From Prostheceraeus crozeri (taxonomy: Eukaryota > Platyhelminthes > Polycladida > Euryleptidae): a stretch of DNA of 64,000 nucleotides. A program made the translations under genes and the position numbers. How positions within the stretch are numbered: position 1 is the first letter of the stretch; every line of letters starts with the position of its first letter. Shown piece by piece: positions 25,539-36,425 of the stretch. Where the stretch lies: assembly GCA_907163375.1 (NCBI GenBank), contig CAJQUW010007076.1:16001-80000 (forward strand), read 5' to 3'. Under the pieces are notes generated by a model. The model was given only the letters and a program-made list of their open reading frames with translations. It searched no databases and was not told the DNA's origin.

Positions 25539-26560
25539 ATCAAAAAGGAAATGTCCTTGAGTAGCAAATTTACATAGTTTTATAAAGACATCTTTACCGT
25601 ATTTAGGTTTATTGGAAGAGTTTTCTCTATAAACTAAATCCGCTGCCATCTGAATAGTTTCATCGACTGGAATATTTGTGAATAGAGAAACTACATCAAA
25701 GCTCACTAAAATATTTTTATCATTAAACAGATTCCTATGTTCATTAATATTATTGATCAAGTGCTGTGTCGACTTCAGCATATATGTATCGTCAATTTGT
25801 TTTTTAATAATGCTATCTAGATACTTTGCTAAATTATAACTAACAGAGCCAATCGTACTTATAATCGGTCGCATCGGCTTATTAACTTTGTGAACTTTAA
25901 CAGTACCATACATCCTTCCGGGCTCGCTACCCGACGGCATAATGTACTTATATGTATTATCACTCACATATCGCTTCACATATTTACATAAATATCTGTA
26001 AACTCGGCTTTCTTCGGTAACGGTTGGATGTTTGGTTATATCATCCTCAGCTGGTACCATCACAAATTTACTATTATCATTCAAGATATCATACATCTTT
26101 GAGTTATAATCTTCAGTGCTAACAATGGCCAGACCATTACCTTTGTCATACGAGCATATACGTATGTCTTTACGCTTAGCCAGTTTACTTAGAATTTCGT
26201 GTATTCTTTTATTTTTCTGTTCATTACAAACTTTTTTACCATCTTTAATAAAATTAGTGACTAAGTTCTGTATTTCTTGTCTAATAGTTGGGGTCAAATC
26301 AAATTGATCATTATTTTTCATGTTTACAGCTATTGATTTTTCCACTTCGTATTTTAGTTTATCACTATCTAGATTCTTAGGGATAATGCTGTGTTTTAAA
26401 CCATACCTTAAGAGTTCGTTCTCCTCTAAGGTTAGTTGATAGTTACTGAGGTTGACTATGGCGTCCGGTACACTCGTTCGATTCGAGAACCAAAGTCTTT
26501 TAAGTTTATCATTCTGCCTAACTTCAACAGTTTTGATTTTATTTTTTACAGATTTTACTA
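25539..26560 (-). mobile_element. Penelope-like reverse transcriptase, N-terminal half
   Basis: Minus-strand translation gives NLSNYQLTLEENELL near the N terminus, then IRICSYDKGNGLAIV, GRMYGTVKVHKVNKPMRPI and FDVVSLFTNIPV, the early reverse transcriptase motifs of Penelope-like elements. The frame runs into the Polinton terminus at the target duplication and continues, in order and orientation, at position 1070. This gives direct evidence of an insertion into an older element. Confidence 0.8.
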
Positions 26561-26599
26561 CAAGTAGTTTCAGCAGAACAAAACGAAACCAAGGAAGAA

Positions 26600-26765
26600 G
26601 TCTGGCCTAGTATTAGGTATGATTAATCGTGCGTATATTATATCGAGTACTTGGAACATTTTCCATGATGAGATTCAAAAAATACTACACATTTTTAAAA
26701 GTAATGGTTATCCTGAGAATTTCGTTCTCAATTTGATTAAACGCTATGTTGGAAACTCAAACTAA
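26600..26765 (+). mobile_element. Inverted scrap of the Penelope-like element
   Basis: Plus-strand MINRAYIISSTWNIFHDEIQ is the same segment that occurs on the minus strand near 610-695, and is followed by NGYPENFVLNLIKRYVGN. It lies head-to-head with the N-terminal half. Partial inverted or tandem copies are typical of Penelope-like elements. Confidence 0.7.
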
Positions 26766-28022
26766 CAAAAGCTCAAAGTCATTGTTGTCGGTAACACTTT
26801 TGAGTACAATCGAATCAAATGATCTGTGGACAAGATGGCAAAGGCTACCGCCTTTCCTCGAGCCTTAGCGATCAGCTTCTCAGGGCAAAAATATGGAAAA
26901 ACCCAGGTATTGCGAAAACACAGAGGAAACGCAGAACCACGTTATCACAAAAAGATCTAAAACTTCAAGACGAATGCAATGATATCAAATGCCATGCAAA
27001 ACGAATCACTAATGGCGATACAACCATCAAAGCACAAAATTAGCGGAGCCAGAGAGACGACCGCACACGACAGTGACAATAGCGATTAGTAGCGTAAAGT
27101 GCTTTCACTTTAGAAAAAAGAACAAGTGACGAGAGTGAGACGACCTTCGGCGTCAAGTGCCTTTTCATGGTTGATCGTGAGCTGTATCGGCATGTGTATG
27201 TAATTTTGATCTTACCATGAAATAATTTGTAGAGTGCGCTTCGTGAGTGCGCCTTCCATCTCTCGGTGAACATTTACCTATTGAAGGCTATTCGTTAACT
27301 TGCATTGTATTTGAATCAAAGTAAGCTTCGAAAATGCTGACGCGTTTGTGTGTCACGCTATATGTAGTACATGCATCACCATTCCACGTCTGAAGGACCC
27401 AGCACCACCTCTTAGTCGCGCATGTCTCATGCACAAATTCACGTATTATTAACAAAATAGGGTGCACTAAGAAGTGCATCAGTTCGGTAGACAAATATGC
27501 GAGAACATTTTTAGATGTGACTGGAAGGTAAATGAAGTTAACCTCGCTCTTCTGTCTCTCCGTTCGAGTGCAATATTTTTAATGGCAATTTATGGATGTC
27601 TATTCTTACTAGAAAATAAGATACGGGCATCAGAGGTAACTAATCAGTAATCTCACCCAACAAATGAGTTGGAAAACATCGAATTTTCAAGTTTCGAAAT
27701 ATAATCAGACCCTAAGGAAATTATGTGGGCTATCAGCCAACTTCCAAGTTTGACTTCGTGTCTCTTCCTTGTGTTTCTTCATTTGTTTCAATATGAAAAT
27801 ATCGCTCACATTGACTTTGTATAGTTTTTATCATGCACACTCCTGACCATGCTTTCTCAGTGGGTAAATAGCACAGATTTCTTGTGAGGAGTGTCAACGG
27901 ACAGTGATGCATTAAGGCATTTTCTTGTTTTCTAAAACGCTTTCAAGTGTCTGTTTGGAAGATCATGTGAATGTCAACATGATTTGATGACATGCGACAT
28001 CACTTGATGTTTTAGAAGTATT
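26766..28022. other. Nothing recognised
   Basis: AT-rich unique sequence. Short frames only, none with a recognisable domain; no RNA gene or repeat seen. Confidence 0.5.
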
Positions 28023-28038
28023 AGAAAACGCGATATAC

Positions 28039-28655
28039 CATGCTTTTAAATACCTCGGTACTGTCTTGGATGACAAAGGCACATCAGGGAGGGACATGAA
28101 GGCGAAAACACAAGAAGGTTGGCAGAACTGGAGAGCTATGTCTGGTGTCCTGTGCGACAAAAAGATGCCTCTACGACTCAAGGGCAAGGTTTTCCACACA
28201 GTGGTCCGACCCGCAATGCTGTACCATGCTGAGCTCTGGGCCCGAAGAAAGCTGACTTTATTGCGATGGAGGTATCAGAGATGAGGATGATGAGGTGATC
28301 AATGGGGAAGACAAAGAAGGATAGAATAAGAAACGATAAGATCCGTCGTATGCTTAAAGTTCCCCCAATAAGCAAAGAAATTGAGACTCGCCGTTGGAGA
28401 TGGTTCGGACATCTGCTCAGAAGACCAGAGGATAACATCTGCAAAACAGCATGGAAACAAGAACCTGTCGACAGAAGAAAGGGAAGACCGAGAACAAATT
28501 GGAGAACTGTGATAAAGAGTGGAATGAAGGTCAGATCGATAACCGAAGACATGGCCTCCGACCGAGCCATGTGGAAGCAACGGACTGAGGGGCCATCCCG
28601 TGCTACCCGATCATCCGGGAGGCTGAAACTGGATCGAGCCCGGCCAAAGTGAGCA
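28039..28655 (+). mobile_element. 5'-truncated LINE (RTE-like) 3' end
   Basis: Encodes the C terminus of a LINE reverse transcriptase: FKYLGTVLDDKGTSGRDMK, VVRPAMLYHAELWA and RRWRWFGHLLRRPEDNI. The frame has one break near 28280. The coding sequence ends only a few bases before the 3' end, as in RTE-type LINEs. The fragment is flanked by an exact 16-bp duplication, AGAAAACGCGATATAC (28023-28038 and 28656-28671), so it is a complete 5'-truncated insertion. Confidence 0.8.
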
Positions 28656-28671
28656 AGAAAACGCGATATAC

Positions 28672-30302
28672 TGCATATTGTTTAGAGGGAAACCCACAGA
28701 TTAGATTCCACATTCTTCATGCCACCATGCATTCACTCAGTGTTTGTGACAATCTTTCTATATTAATGATTTTCTATAATCTAAAACGGCACGGAAACGA
28801 GTTTCTGGACGATGATGTCTACAACATGCAGTATGCAATGTATTATTGCTTTATTCATATTATGACTCTTCTTATAGTATCTCCCGCAGTGCCAAAGGCA
28901 GTTCTCTTGCTGTGTGAGTTTCATGACCATCAGATGGCTGCCAATAAAAGTCCGATTTGCATGTGTTGCATGTCTATGCATTGTCTAATACCTTTATTTT
29001 GTATACATCGAACAGCAAATGGCCTGTCGAAACCTTGATTTGCGAAGTGAATCATTGCTTGCGGCACCAGTTGCAACATAACATTAACATGAATTTTTGA
29101 GGGCAATAATATAGGACATTTGAGGGCATTTGAAAATATCCGACATTCTTGTCTAAAAAATCTATGTTAATACTTAATAATATTGTGCGCCATTGACATG
29201 TACTGGGCAGCAATGCTATGAATACACATGTAGATAGCTATACGCTAACCGAGACTTCTAAAATATCTTCGCATGCATGGATACAGATATCATCATTACG
29301 CTATACATTGTTGCCTTCTTTATTCCACATTGTATCATAGCCAAATTACGTACAATAAGCACTTGTGCAATTCCCTTCCTTTGGAAATGCGTGCGAGTTT
29401 GTGACGTCATACCAGAGTCATCACCGCCTTTAGTATGAGTTTCCCGATATCTAGGATACTCATGCTCCTGGTGCTGTGATCCCATTTGATTTCGTACCAT
29501 TTTCACAAAGCAAAACGTGTTATAGTACTGACGGGATGTGGGGAAACTAGAAAACAGTTTATGTTGTTGCTTCATTGAAGACAACCAGTAATGAGGAAAT
29601 TTATTTTCCTTTTTAAGGTGGATAAAATCATTTCCCTTAGCAGAGCTAGGACGAAGAGAGTAGTATAACTTTCGAATAAACCTCAATGATTCATTTCCTT
29701 TGTAAAATCGTCTATAACATTTTCATACTCGATATTTACTTCCTAGGTTGTCTGGACAGCGCGAATTTGCTATACATCGTCAATTTTCCGATACAGAAAG
29801 CTTCATTACTCAGCGGAATCACCTTTTCAATGATCCGAAAAGAGTAATTGTTTCTCTTGTGCTTTGTTATGTACATGCCATGAGACAAAACAAATTCCGT
29901 TAAAACCTTTGTCGACATCAAGTCTGGACACAGGCGGACATCATCATTATTGTTCTAACTTGAAAGCTTTACGATAGGAAAGGTATTTGCTGAAAAACAT
30001 GAAATCCAAATAGAAATTTATCTTAGATCATTGTGATTGATGTTTCATTGTCGATTTGTGACATACAGATCCGCATTGAGAGGAATGGAGTATGTTTTTA
30101 CCCGGTCGACTTTTGATCTTCATGAAAGTGAACTTATCAAAGGTCATCTCATTTTTAAATATTCTTTTCTGTCCATTTCCAAAATGCATAGTCCAATGTC
30201 AAAATACTTCACACAGGCGGAAAGGCAGTAAGCGCACTAACAAATTTGATGCAAATGATATAAAATGCAGTTCAAAGTAAAAGGAGAGTGTTTAGAGCAG
30301 TC
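28672..30302. other. Nothing recognised
   Basis: AT-rich sequence with short unconnected frames. No domain, RNA gene or clear repeat was found. Confidence 0.5.
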
Positions 30303-30310
30303 ATTTACAT
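30303..30310. repeat. 8-bp target duplication ATTTACAT, left
   Basis: Matches 55204-55211 exactly. The two flank inverted termini TAGGGTGATT...AATCACCCTA. Confidence 0.8.
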
Positions 30311-30791
30311 TAGGGTGATTAAAAAATCGAAATTTTGAAATCTCTCTGGGCGAAGGGCTTAAAGTGTTCCTTTATGCCCACAATGATAACACGTAAATTT
30401 TTTTGAAGAATATTTAGATTTAGAGGTCGCGCAACAGGGCCAAAGTTTTCATTTTTTCGTCATTTTTGGCATTTTTGCCACTTTTTCATGTATTCGATAT
30501 CTATGTCAAAATACTGAATTGGCAATGTATACCATTTCTCTCATCAAAACATAATACAAGTTTTCCTCTGATATTGTTTTTGATAGTCTGCAGCTATTCC
30601 TGTTAAAGCTATCTTATATTGAAGTACCCCTATATTCTACTTATTACGGCCCTCAATAGTAGTCTTCAAAATATTCACTAAAAACAATTCCAATGGGTGA
30701 TCAAAGTACATGTATGCATGAATGAATCGAAAATTGATCTCTATGCACAGAAGAGATGCAAGTACCAATAATCTACATCAAATCAACAGAT

Positions 30792-31586
30792 TCAATCAAA
30801 AGCGCATTTCTTCATCACAGGGTTTGTATTCCTGTTTTTCTCTACAATTTGCAACAAGAACTGTCTCTGTATTTCATCCTTTGTGATGGATTTTGCAAAG
30901 TCTTCCATGAGTTTCACAGAACGCTCTGCAGGATCGTTGACAACCTGCAGCTGTCCCACAAACTTGGCCATGATTTGAAAATTGGCATCATTATGCCAAT
31001 CCCAAGCTGGTCGGGAAAGCCACAGGTGTTCTCCTTCTCTTCCCATTTTCATAAGTTGAAACAACAGCCATGATCGGCCATTGATGAAGTCAGACAATTT
31101 ATTATCCACTCCAATAACAGGTTCTTGAGGAAACTGTGGCTTCTCCGAAGAAAAGTATTTCGGAAACTGAAGTAGCTTTCCTGCAGCCTCCTCTATGTCA
31201 GTGTCAGATATTTTGTTACAAAATAGTCCGAACACTGACAGTTCCGGTGTAAGGTACCACCGATGGCGATCCATGACAGTCAGAGCGGCTGTTGAAACTT
31301 GTGAATCACTGAAGTGATATCTTTGCATGTCCGAGTACAATTGTAGATCATAGAACAATGCTTCAGGAGCTGAATTGGCTCTGAGCCATGGCAGTACGTA
31401 AAATGGACAAATGAATTTCATTGCCCGAGTAAGCTTTTCAATTTTCTCACTATCGTAATTCATTTGGCCTGAAAATATCAACATTTTCCCATAATACAAG
31501 ATGCAAGACATCCAACGGGCATGATGATGCGGCCCATGCTTCCGCAGGGGTGATGTCATTGATCCACCGAGAAGAACGATTGCCAC
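30792..31586 (-). CDS. Last exon of the DNA transposon's protein (cc8K15.2-like family, tentative)
   Basis: The exon starts after a GGTTTCAG acceptor at 31587. It encodes about 264 residues: VAIVLLGGSMTSPLRKHG, RWMSCILYYGKMLIF, MDRHRWYLTPELSVFGLF and a C-terminal VNDPAERSVKLMEDFAK with a QFLLQIVEKNR helix. The last motif recurs in a multi-copy invertebrate family of unknown function often labelled cc8K15.2-like; this naming is from memory and uncertain. Its multi-copy nature fits a transposon gene. An upstream exon lies at 31932-32036 (donor CTCAG/GTAAGTG) and is interrupted by Polinton B. Confidence 0.5.
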   Translation of the reverse strand: MAIVLLGGSMTSPLRKHGPHHHARWMSCILYYGKMLIFSGQMNYDSEKIEKLTRAMKFICPFYVLPWLRANSAPEALFYDLQLYSDMQRYHFSDSQVSTAALTVMDRHRWYLTPELSVFGLFCNKISDTDIEEAAGKLLQFPKYFSSEKPQFPQEPVIGVDNKLSDFINGRSWLLFQLMKMGREGEHLWLSRPAWDWHNDANFQIMAKFVGQLQVVNDPAERSVKLMEDFAKSITKDEIQRQFLLQIVEKNRNTNPVMKKCAFD

Positions 31587-31931
31587 CTGAAACCGAATCA
31601 GTATTTTATTTGACATCTATTTTTTCGAGCATTACTATATCTACGAATATTTATCTGTCATTCACATTCATTTCGATACACAATGCAGCTTCTTTTGTGA
31701 TTTGATGGCTTCTAATGTAAATGAATGCAAATGTTTATTGTCAGTGGTTAGTGACACAGATTATTACAAAGTACATACCGGTATAGTTGCAATGATGATG
31801 TTAATGACAATGATGATGATTATCTAATATAGTGATAATTAATACATCTTTCATGTAGTTAACATTCTGGTATGTTGTTATTTTGCAAGTGTAAGCTTAG
31901 GCTTACATTCTTCGCGGGAGATGGCACTTAC
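31587..31931 (-). other. Intron of the DNA transposon gene
   Basis: 345 bp between a GTAAGTG donor (31931) and a TTTCAG acceptor (31587), AT-rich, with a short ATGATG/ACAATGATG simple run near 31790-31825. Confidence 0.45.
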
Positions 31932-32036
31932 CTGAGCGACTTCAGTTCTGAGCGACTTCTGATTCTGAGCGAATCATCTCTCAAGAAACGTTCATTGCCA
32001 TAAACTTCCACCAGTTCCTGAACACATTTGCAGCCA
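31932..32036 (-). CDS. Upstream exon of the DNA transposon gene, interrupted by Polinton B
   Basis: Minus-strand frame DGCKCVQELVEVYGNERF followed by a GTAAGT donor at 31931. It runs directly into the Polinton B target duplication; the exon's other side continues past 54019. Confidence 0.45.
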
Positions 32037-32042
32037 TCCATC
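32037..32042. repeat. Target-site duplication TCCATC, left of Polinton B
   Basis: Repeated exactly at 54013-54018. It precedes AGTAGTAAGCAAGTGACAAA. Confidence 0.93.
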
Positions 32043-32740
32043 AGTAGTAAGCAAGTGACAAACACTCGACCGGCGCCCCCCCCCTCTGGAACGGTAGAGT
32101 GTCGTGGTCGGCCGCCGTGGTGCTTCGGGTCTGAGTCCCCCCCCCTCTGGAACGACAGAGGTTGTGGTCTGCCGTGGTGTGCCGGCCAGGTGGGTTCCCG
32201 TTCACAACATGTTCGCTGACTCCCCCCCCTCTGCAACGACAGAGTGTGAGACTCGGGTGAGTTGGTCCGACCGCCAGGTTGACGTGGGCGACCGTCTACG
32301 TTGACGTAGGCGACCGTCCAGGTTGACGTGGGCGACCGTCTAGGTTGTCGTGGATGGTGAAATGGCTGCCAGATTCGGATTCAGCGTAAAATTCTGCATC
32401 GGTAGGGTGAGTTTCAAGGCAATCGACGAGAAAAAATTTTTCTTCAAAATTTTAACAGAGTTAGAATTTGGGACGTTTTGGCGTGTAGCGCCCAAACGAA
32501 GCATCGGATGAGAAAACGGAGGCCAGATTCGGATTCAGCGTGAAATTCTGCATCGGTATGGTGAGTTTCAAGTCAATCGGAGAGAAAAATTTTCGCTGAC
32601 GTCCCCCCCCTCTGGACAGCTTGCTTCGATTTTGGCTTCTAGTGGACGGATTTTGTCGTGCGATAGCTCGTTTGAAAGCTAAGAGTGAGACAAATTCACT
32701 GAAAGAATCGGCTTGTTCCTATCTGTCTTCGTTTAGATGT
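32043..32740. repeat. Left terminal inverted repeat of Polinton B
   Basis: Mirrors 53290-54012. Outer part: GC-rich modules with C8-9 tracts. Inner part: the conserved module ending near CTGTCTTCGTTTAG, shared with copies A and C. Several CGTGGGCGACCGTC units (about 20 bp) are tandemly repeated at 32283-32345. Confidence 0.85.
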
Positions 32741-33025
32741 GAGACGCCATTTAAGATTTTGGGACATTGGCGAAAAACGACAGAGTTAGAATTTGGGACG
32801 TTTTGGGTTGTAGCACCAAAACGAAGGCTCGGATGGGTAAACGGAGGCCAGATTTCGAATCAGCTTGATGTTATTGTCCAATGAGGATCATCATCCAATG
32901 AGAATCAAGCATTTCTTTATAAATAGCGAGCCTTCCACAGTGAGAATCATTCCATCGTTGAATCACACGAGTGACGGACGCACATTTTCTCTCTCTCTAG
33001 TTCCCTGTTCTATTATCCAACTAAA

Positions 33026-33801
33026 ATGGTAAGTCGCTACTTCCCTCCCTCTCCTCCCTTGAACGTAAACTTAATACAATCTTTTTTCATTTTCAGGCAT
33101 CTACTCCATCTGCTGCACTAGTAGGACAAAATGGCGGTCAGAATCTACAAGGTTCGCTACGGTCAGATCATCTACAACTGAGACCAGTGGAAGAAACAAC
33201 CAAGGTACATAATCCTACACCGCTACAGCGTAAATTTAAACAAGCCTTGCGTTATGATGATCATAGCGTAGTACTCCAAACGGGAATGCTCCCTTCCACG
33301 GATGTCAAGATAATGCACAATCAGTATGGGGACTACATACTGATCCCCGTGAGTCCGTACATTCGCCACCAACTTGATATTATTGAGGAGTACGTGACAT
33401 TAAATATGGACATTCCTACTCCTCTTGCTCAAGAGTGGAAGGCGAGAGATGACAAGGATACTCCCTATAGAAAGATTTGGGATGGTAATCACATTTGCCT
33501 ACCGGTATCACATTGGTGTACTTACTATAAGAAGGATGGAGATCATTCAATACCCATCAGATGTGATGATCTCGGAGAAGGTACTTGGGATATCCTTTTC
33601 AAAGTGAATGGGCTATATTATGGTCGACACAAGGATAATAAAATAGCCTCTCTCTCCATGCATATGGAATCCATCCTATATATTCCGAAACCACCCAACG
33701 TGGACGACATAATTGATCAAATCCTTAACAGCAGTGGTACGAAGCGCAAGTCGGAGAAGAATGCTACATCAAAACGCAACTCAAAGAAGGAGAATTACTA
33801 G
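33026..33801 (+). CDS. Left-end leader-spliced protein (copy B)
   Basis: Counterpart of the gene at 2071 with the same ATG/GTAAGT exon end (33026-33028), 68-bp intron (33029-33096) and CAG/GCATCT acceptor. Promoter CCAAT and TTTATAAATA elements lie about 100 bp upstream. The few residue differences from copy A are conservative. The possible single-strand DNA-binding role is inferred as for A. Confidence 0.6.
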
Positions 33802-33835
33802 TCCTTTCCTAACTCTACCCTATGACAATTCGCTT

Positions 33836-33961
33836 ATGTGCTTTGAGTGTCGTAGGCGTGGTCTTATTAGATACATTTTACTTCTTCGTTGCCATCATAT
33901 CATTTGTGTATTTTGTCGTGAAAAGCATCGATGTAATTCTTCATTTTGTAATATGTTATAG
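33836..33961 (+). CDS. Mini-RING-like peptide (copy B)
   Basis: 41 residues with CFEC and CHHIICVFC, the same as in copy A. Confidence 0.4.
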   Translation: MCFECRRRGLIRYILLLRCHHIICVFCREKHRCNSSFCNML

Positions 33962-33995
33962 AACGTTTCCTTAGATGTGTAAATTTCCGTTTTAG

Positions 33996-34544
33996 GCTTC
34001 TATCATCATTTTTATGGATTGTGAGGGTGAACCTGTACAGGAGCTCAGTGCTATTGCTATGAACAATTGGACATATCAGATTGTTAGTGTCTATCATCAA
34101 CATGCCAACTGCGATCCCAATGTTGATCAATGGGCGAGAAAACACATTCATGGACTTAATCTGAAATATTTGCAAGACTATGGCTTTTCTTGTGAAAGTG
34201 CTCTTCTTATTGACTTTAAACGATGGTTAGCTGCTTTCAATGTTATACGCATCTTTTGTAATAATCCTGGTAAGGAGAGGAAAGTATTTCCCAATCTAAT
34301 CATTGATGATATTTTGCTCCCGCCTTGGGATAGTAGAGTGAATCAACATTATCATGAAGTCACGAAACGTTTTAAGGATTTGTGTGTTCCTATTTTGTCT
34401 GTTCGTTGTAGTAGCTACGTTCATAACCAATGCTTCTTTCCTCCTTACCTCAACACTGCCAAAGTCCTGTATGGTTATCATTGCTCGCTGTATGATAGTT
34501 ATCAGCTGTATCTATTTTATCTCTTTCAAACCATTGATTTATAA
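33996..34544 (+). CDS. Exonuclease-like protein (copy B)
   Basis: Acceptor CCGTTTTAG ends at 33995. The frame then gives ASIIIFMDCEGEP as in copy A. The internal ATG is at 34014. One difference from copy A was noticed (H/Y in the early part). The tentative DEDD exonuclease reading is the same. Confidence 0.45.
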   Translation, partial: ASIIIFMDCEGEPVQELSAIAMNNWTYQIVSVYHQHANCDPNVDQWARKHIHGLNLKYLQDYGFSCESALLIDFKRWLAAFNVIRIFCNNPGKERKVFPNLIIDDILLPPWDSRVNQHYHEVTKRFKDLCVPILSVRCSSYVHNQCFFPPYLNTAKVLYGYHCSLYDSYQLYLFYLFQTIDL

Positions 34545-34631
34545 TGCATGCTTGTTACCGTTATTCAATAAATGTTACTATGAGAAGAGTTGTTGTTTTC
34601 ATGCAATGGATGGGTTAGTTAAAGGGCGATC

Positions 34632-35042
34632 ATGTCTTTCTCAAACGACTGCGGAACATTACGTTTTCATAGGCAAAGTTTAAAAGGAGCTGTTCAAGAT
34701 TATGTGATAAATTTTCATAAAGATGAGACCGACATCGAAGCAGTGGTCGATGATGCTAGCACTCTATTTCTAGAGTTAATGAATACATTCTCTGATAGCA
34801 TTGTCATGGCGCGATTAGTTGCGAAAATTAAGTTTAGTCATTTTGGAAAGGAAGAGGTGGAAAGTCGCTCTTTCCATTTTGCTTCTTATTCAATGGAAGT
34901 GGTAGATCACCCCGAAGAATTTTTTAAAAGACATATGATAAAAATTGCTGAACGTCTTAACGCATTTAACCATCATGGTAGCAGTCTAGTGATTGAAGCG
35001 ATTTCAGATATTCACATTCAACTTTCCATAAAGAAAAATTGA
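34632..35042 (+). CDS. 136-aa polymerase-N-domain-like protein (copy B)
   Basis: Intact counterpart of 3677-4087 with a few substitutions (for example VIKF/VINF). It keeps the MARLVAKIKFSHFG strand and the EVVDHPEEFF segment. Confidence 0.5.
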   Translation: MSFSNDCGTLRFHRQSLKGAVQDYVINFHKDETDIEAVVDDASTLFLELMNTFSDSIVMARLVAKIKFSHFGKEEVESRSFHFASYSMEVVDHPEEFFKRHMIKIAERLNAFNHHGSSLVIEAISDIHIQLSIKKN

Positions 35043-35044
35043 AA

Positions 35045-35368
35045 ATGCAGTGGTACTTGATTGTAGCACAACTGGTTTTCGAGCTATGTCTGCTCACTCT
35101 CGAAGTATATTCCTTCTGTACATGCGTCTATTATTTAGAAAAGGCTAGCAAATTCATATCTTCAAAAAGACTTGCTATAGACATCAGTAACGGTGAAACT
35201 ATGTGTTGCGATGTATGTAAGCGAAAGGATGGAAATGAAAAGCGCATCTTCAAGAGATGTAAGCATGCTTTTTGTCAACGCTGTTTCATACGTAATTGCA
35301 TTCAACTTTGCCAATGTAACCACTGTGACATTGCTCATTTCGAGTGTCACTTATGTCGCAATAGTTAG
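35045..35368 (+). CDS. RING-like membrane protein (copy B)
   Basis: Same hydrophobic N terminus and CCDVC / RCKHAFCQRC zinc pattern as at 4090. The start is the ATG following the 136-aa gene's stop. Confidence 0.5.
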   Translation: MQWYLIVAQLVFELCLLTLEVYSFCTCVYYLEKASKFISSKRLAIDISNGETMCCDVCKRKDGNEKRIFKRCKHAFCQRCFIRNCIQLCQCNHCDIAHFECHLCRNS

Positions 35369-35419
35369 TACCTATGCAAATGTGGTAAAGATAGGCTTTA
35401 GCAAAGACTAACACGGAAA

Positions 35420-35776
35420 ATGGCGAAACGTAAAATGACGAAACGTAAAAGTCAAAAGTTTTCTTCAGCCATTCAAGCTCTCCGACGAATGAAAGCAAAT
35501 CAGCGATACAATGCTATACGACATGCTAACGATAAATTCATTTGTGAAATTATTTCTCATGTGAGGAAGTTGAGGACGAAGAAATTAGCGCCAAAACAAC
35601 GAAAGTTACTTAAGCGATATGCTACGAAATTGCGTTTCATCTCCAATCCTAAAGTCGCCCTTCAAAGAAAGAGGAAAACTCTAACACAAAAGGGCGGTTT
35701 CCTTTCAGCAATACTTCCAATGATAGCTCCTGCCGTGGGCAACCTATTGGGAAATATCTTTGGCTCTAAGCGTTAA
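35420..35776 (+). CDS. Basic minor-capsid/core-like protein (copy B)
   Basis: 118 residues, Lys/Arg-rich with the QKGGFLSAILPMIAPAVG C-terminal helix. A TATGCAAATG box lies at 35373-35382. Confidence 0.6.
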   Translation: MAKRKMTKRKSQKFSSAIQALRRMKANQRYNAIRHANDKFICEIISHVRKLRTKKLAPKQRKLLKRYATKLRFISNPKVALQRKRKTLTQKGGFLSAILPMIAPAVGNLLGNIFGSKR

Positions 35777-35807
35777 TTATGCAAATGTTGAATCTCAAAG
35801 TAATAAA

Positions 35808-36425
35808 ATGGATTTCAGACTTCAATGTGATAAAGTTCTGACTGTATCAGGTCCATCTCATGCAGGTAAAACTGTTTTCACGCTGAATTTATTGGATAAA
35901 AGAAAGGAGTTGTTTAAGGAACCTATCAATCGAGTGATTTGGTGTTATGGTATTTATCAACCGTCGCTGTTTCAGGAATTGCAAAGTCGCAACTTTATTC
36001 GACATGAAGGAATTATTCCAGTGGATAAACTTCAGTCTAATGATGTTGTTGTATTGGATGATTTATTAAAAGAAAGTAAGAATTCAAAAGATGTTACAGA
36101 TATGTTCACTCGCGCAGCACACCATAAAAGGTGTTTTATCATTTATATTACACAAAATTTGTTTCCTGATGGAAAAGAAGCTCGTACACGAAACCTGAAT
36201 ACACACTATTATGCTATTTTCAAGAATCCGCGAGATAAAAGTCAATTTGAAATTTTAGCGCGACAAGTTGCACCCAGAGGATCAAAAGCCTTAATTGAAA
36301 TTTTTCAAGCAGCTACTGAAAAACCATACGGTTACTTATTCATTGACTTTACGCAAGAGTGTCCGGAAGAATTTAGATTTCGAAGTGATATTTTGAAAAC
36401 TCCCATGATTATCTACAAACTATGA
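35808..36425 (+). CDS. Packaging ATPase (copy B)
   Basis: 205 residues; Walker A GPSHAGKT and Walker B VVVLDDL unchanged. A TATGCAAATG box lies at 35778-35787. The stop overlaps the next ATG by four bases as in copy A. Confidence 0.88.
   Translation: MDFRLQCDKVLTVSGPSHAGKTVFTLNLLDKRKELFKEPINRVIWCYGIYQPSLFQELQSRNFIRHEGIIPVDKLQSNDVVVLDDLLKESKNSKDVTDMFTRAAHHKRCFIIYITQNLFPDGKEARTRNLNTHYYAIFKNPRDKSQFEILARQVAPRGSKALIEIFQAATEKPYGYLFIDFTQECPEEFRFRSDILKTPMIIYKL

Noticed and set aside
26766-30302. Host exons in the spacer between elements
   Set aside because: Apart from the LINE fragment, frames are short, lack domains and show no consistent splice-site pattern.
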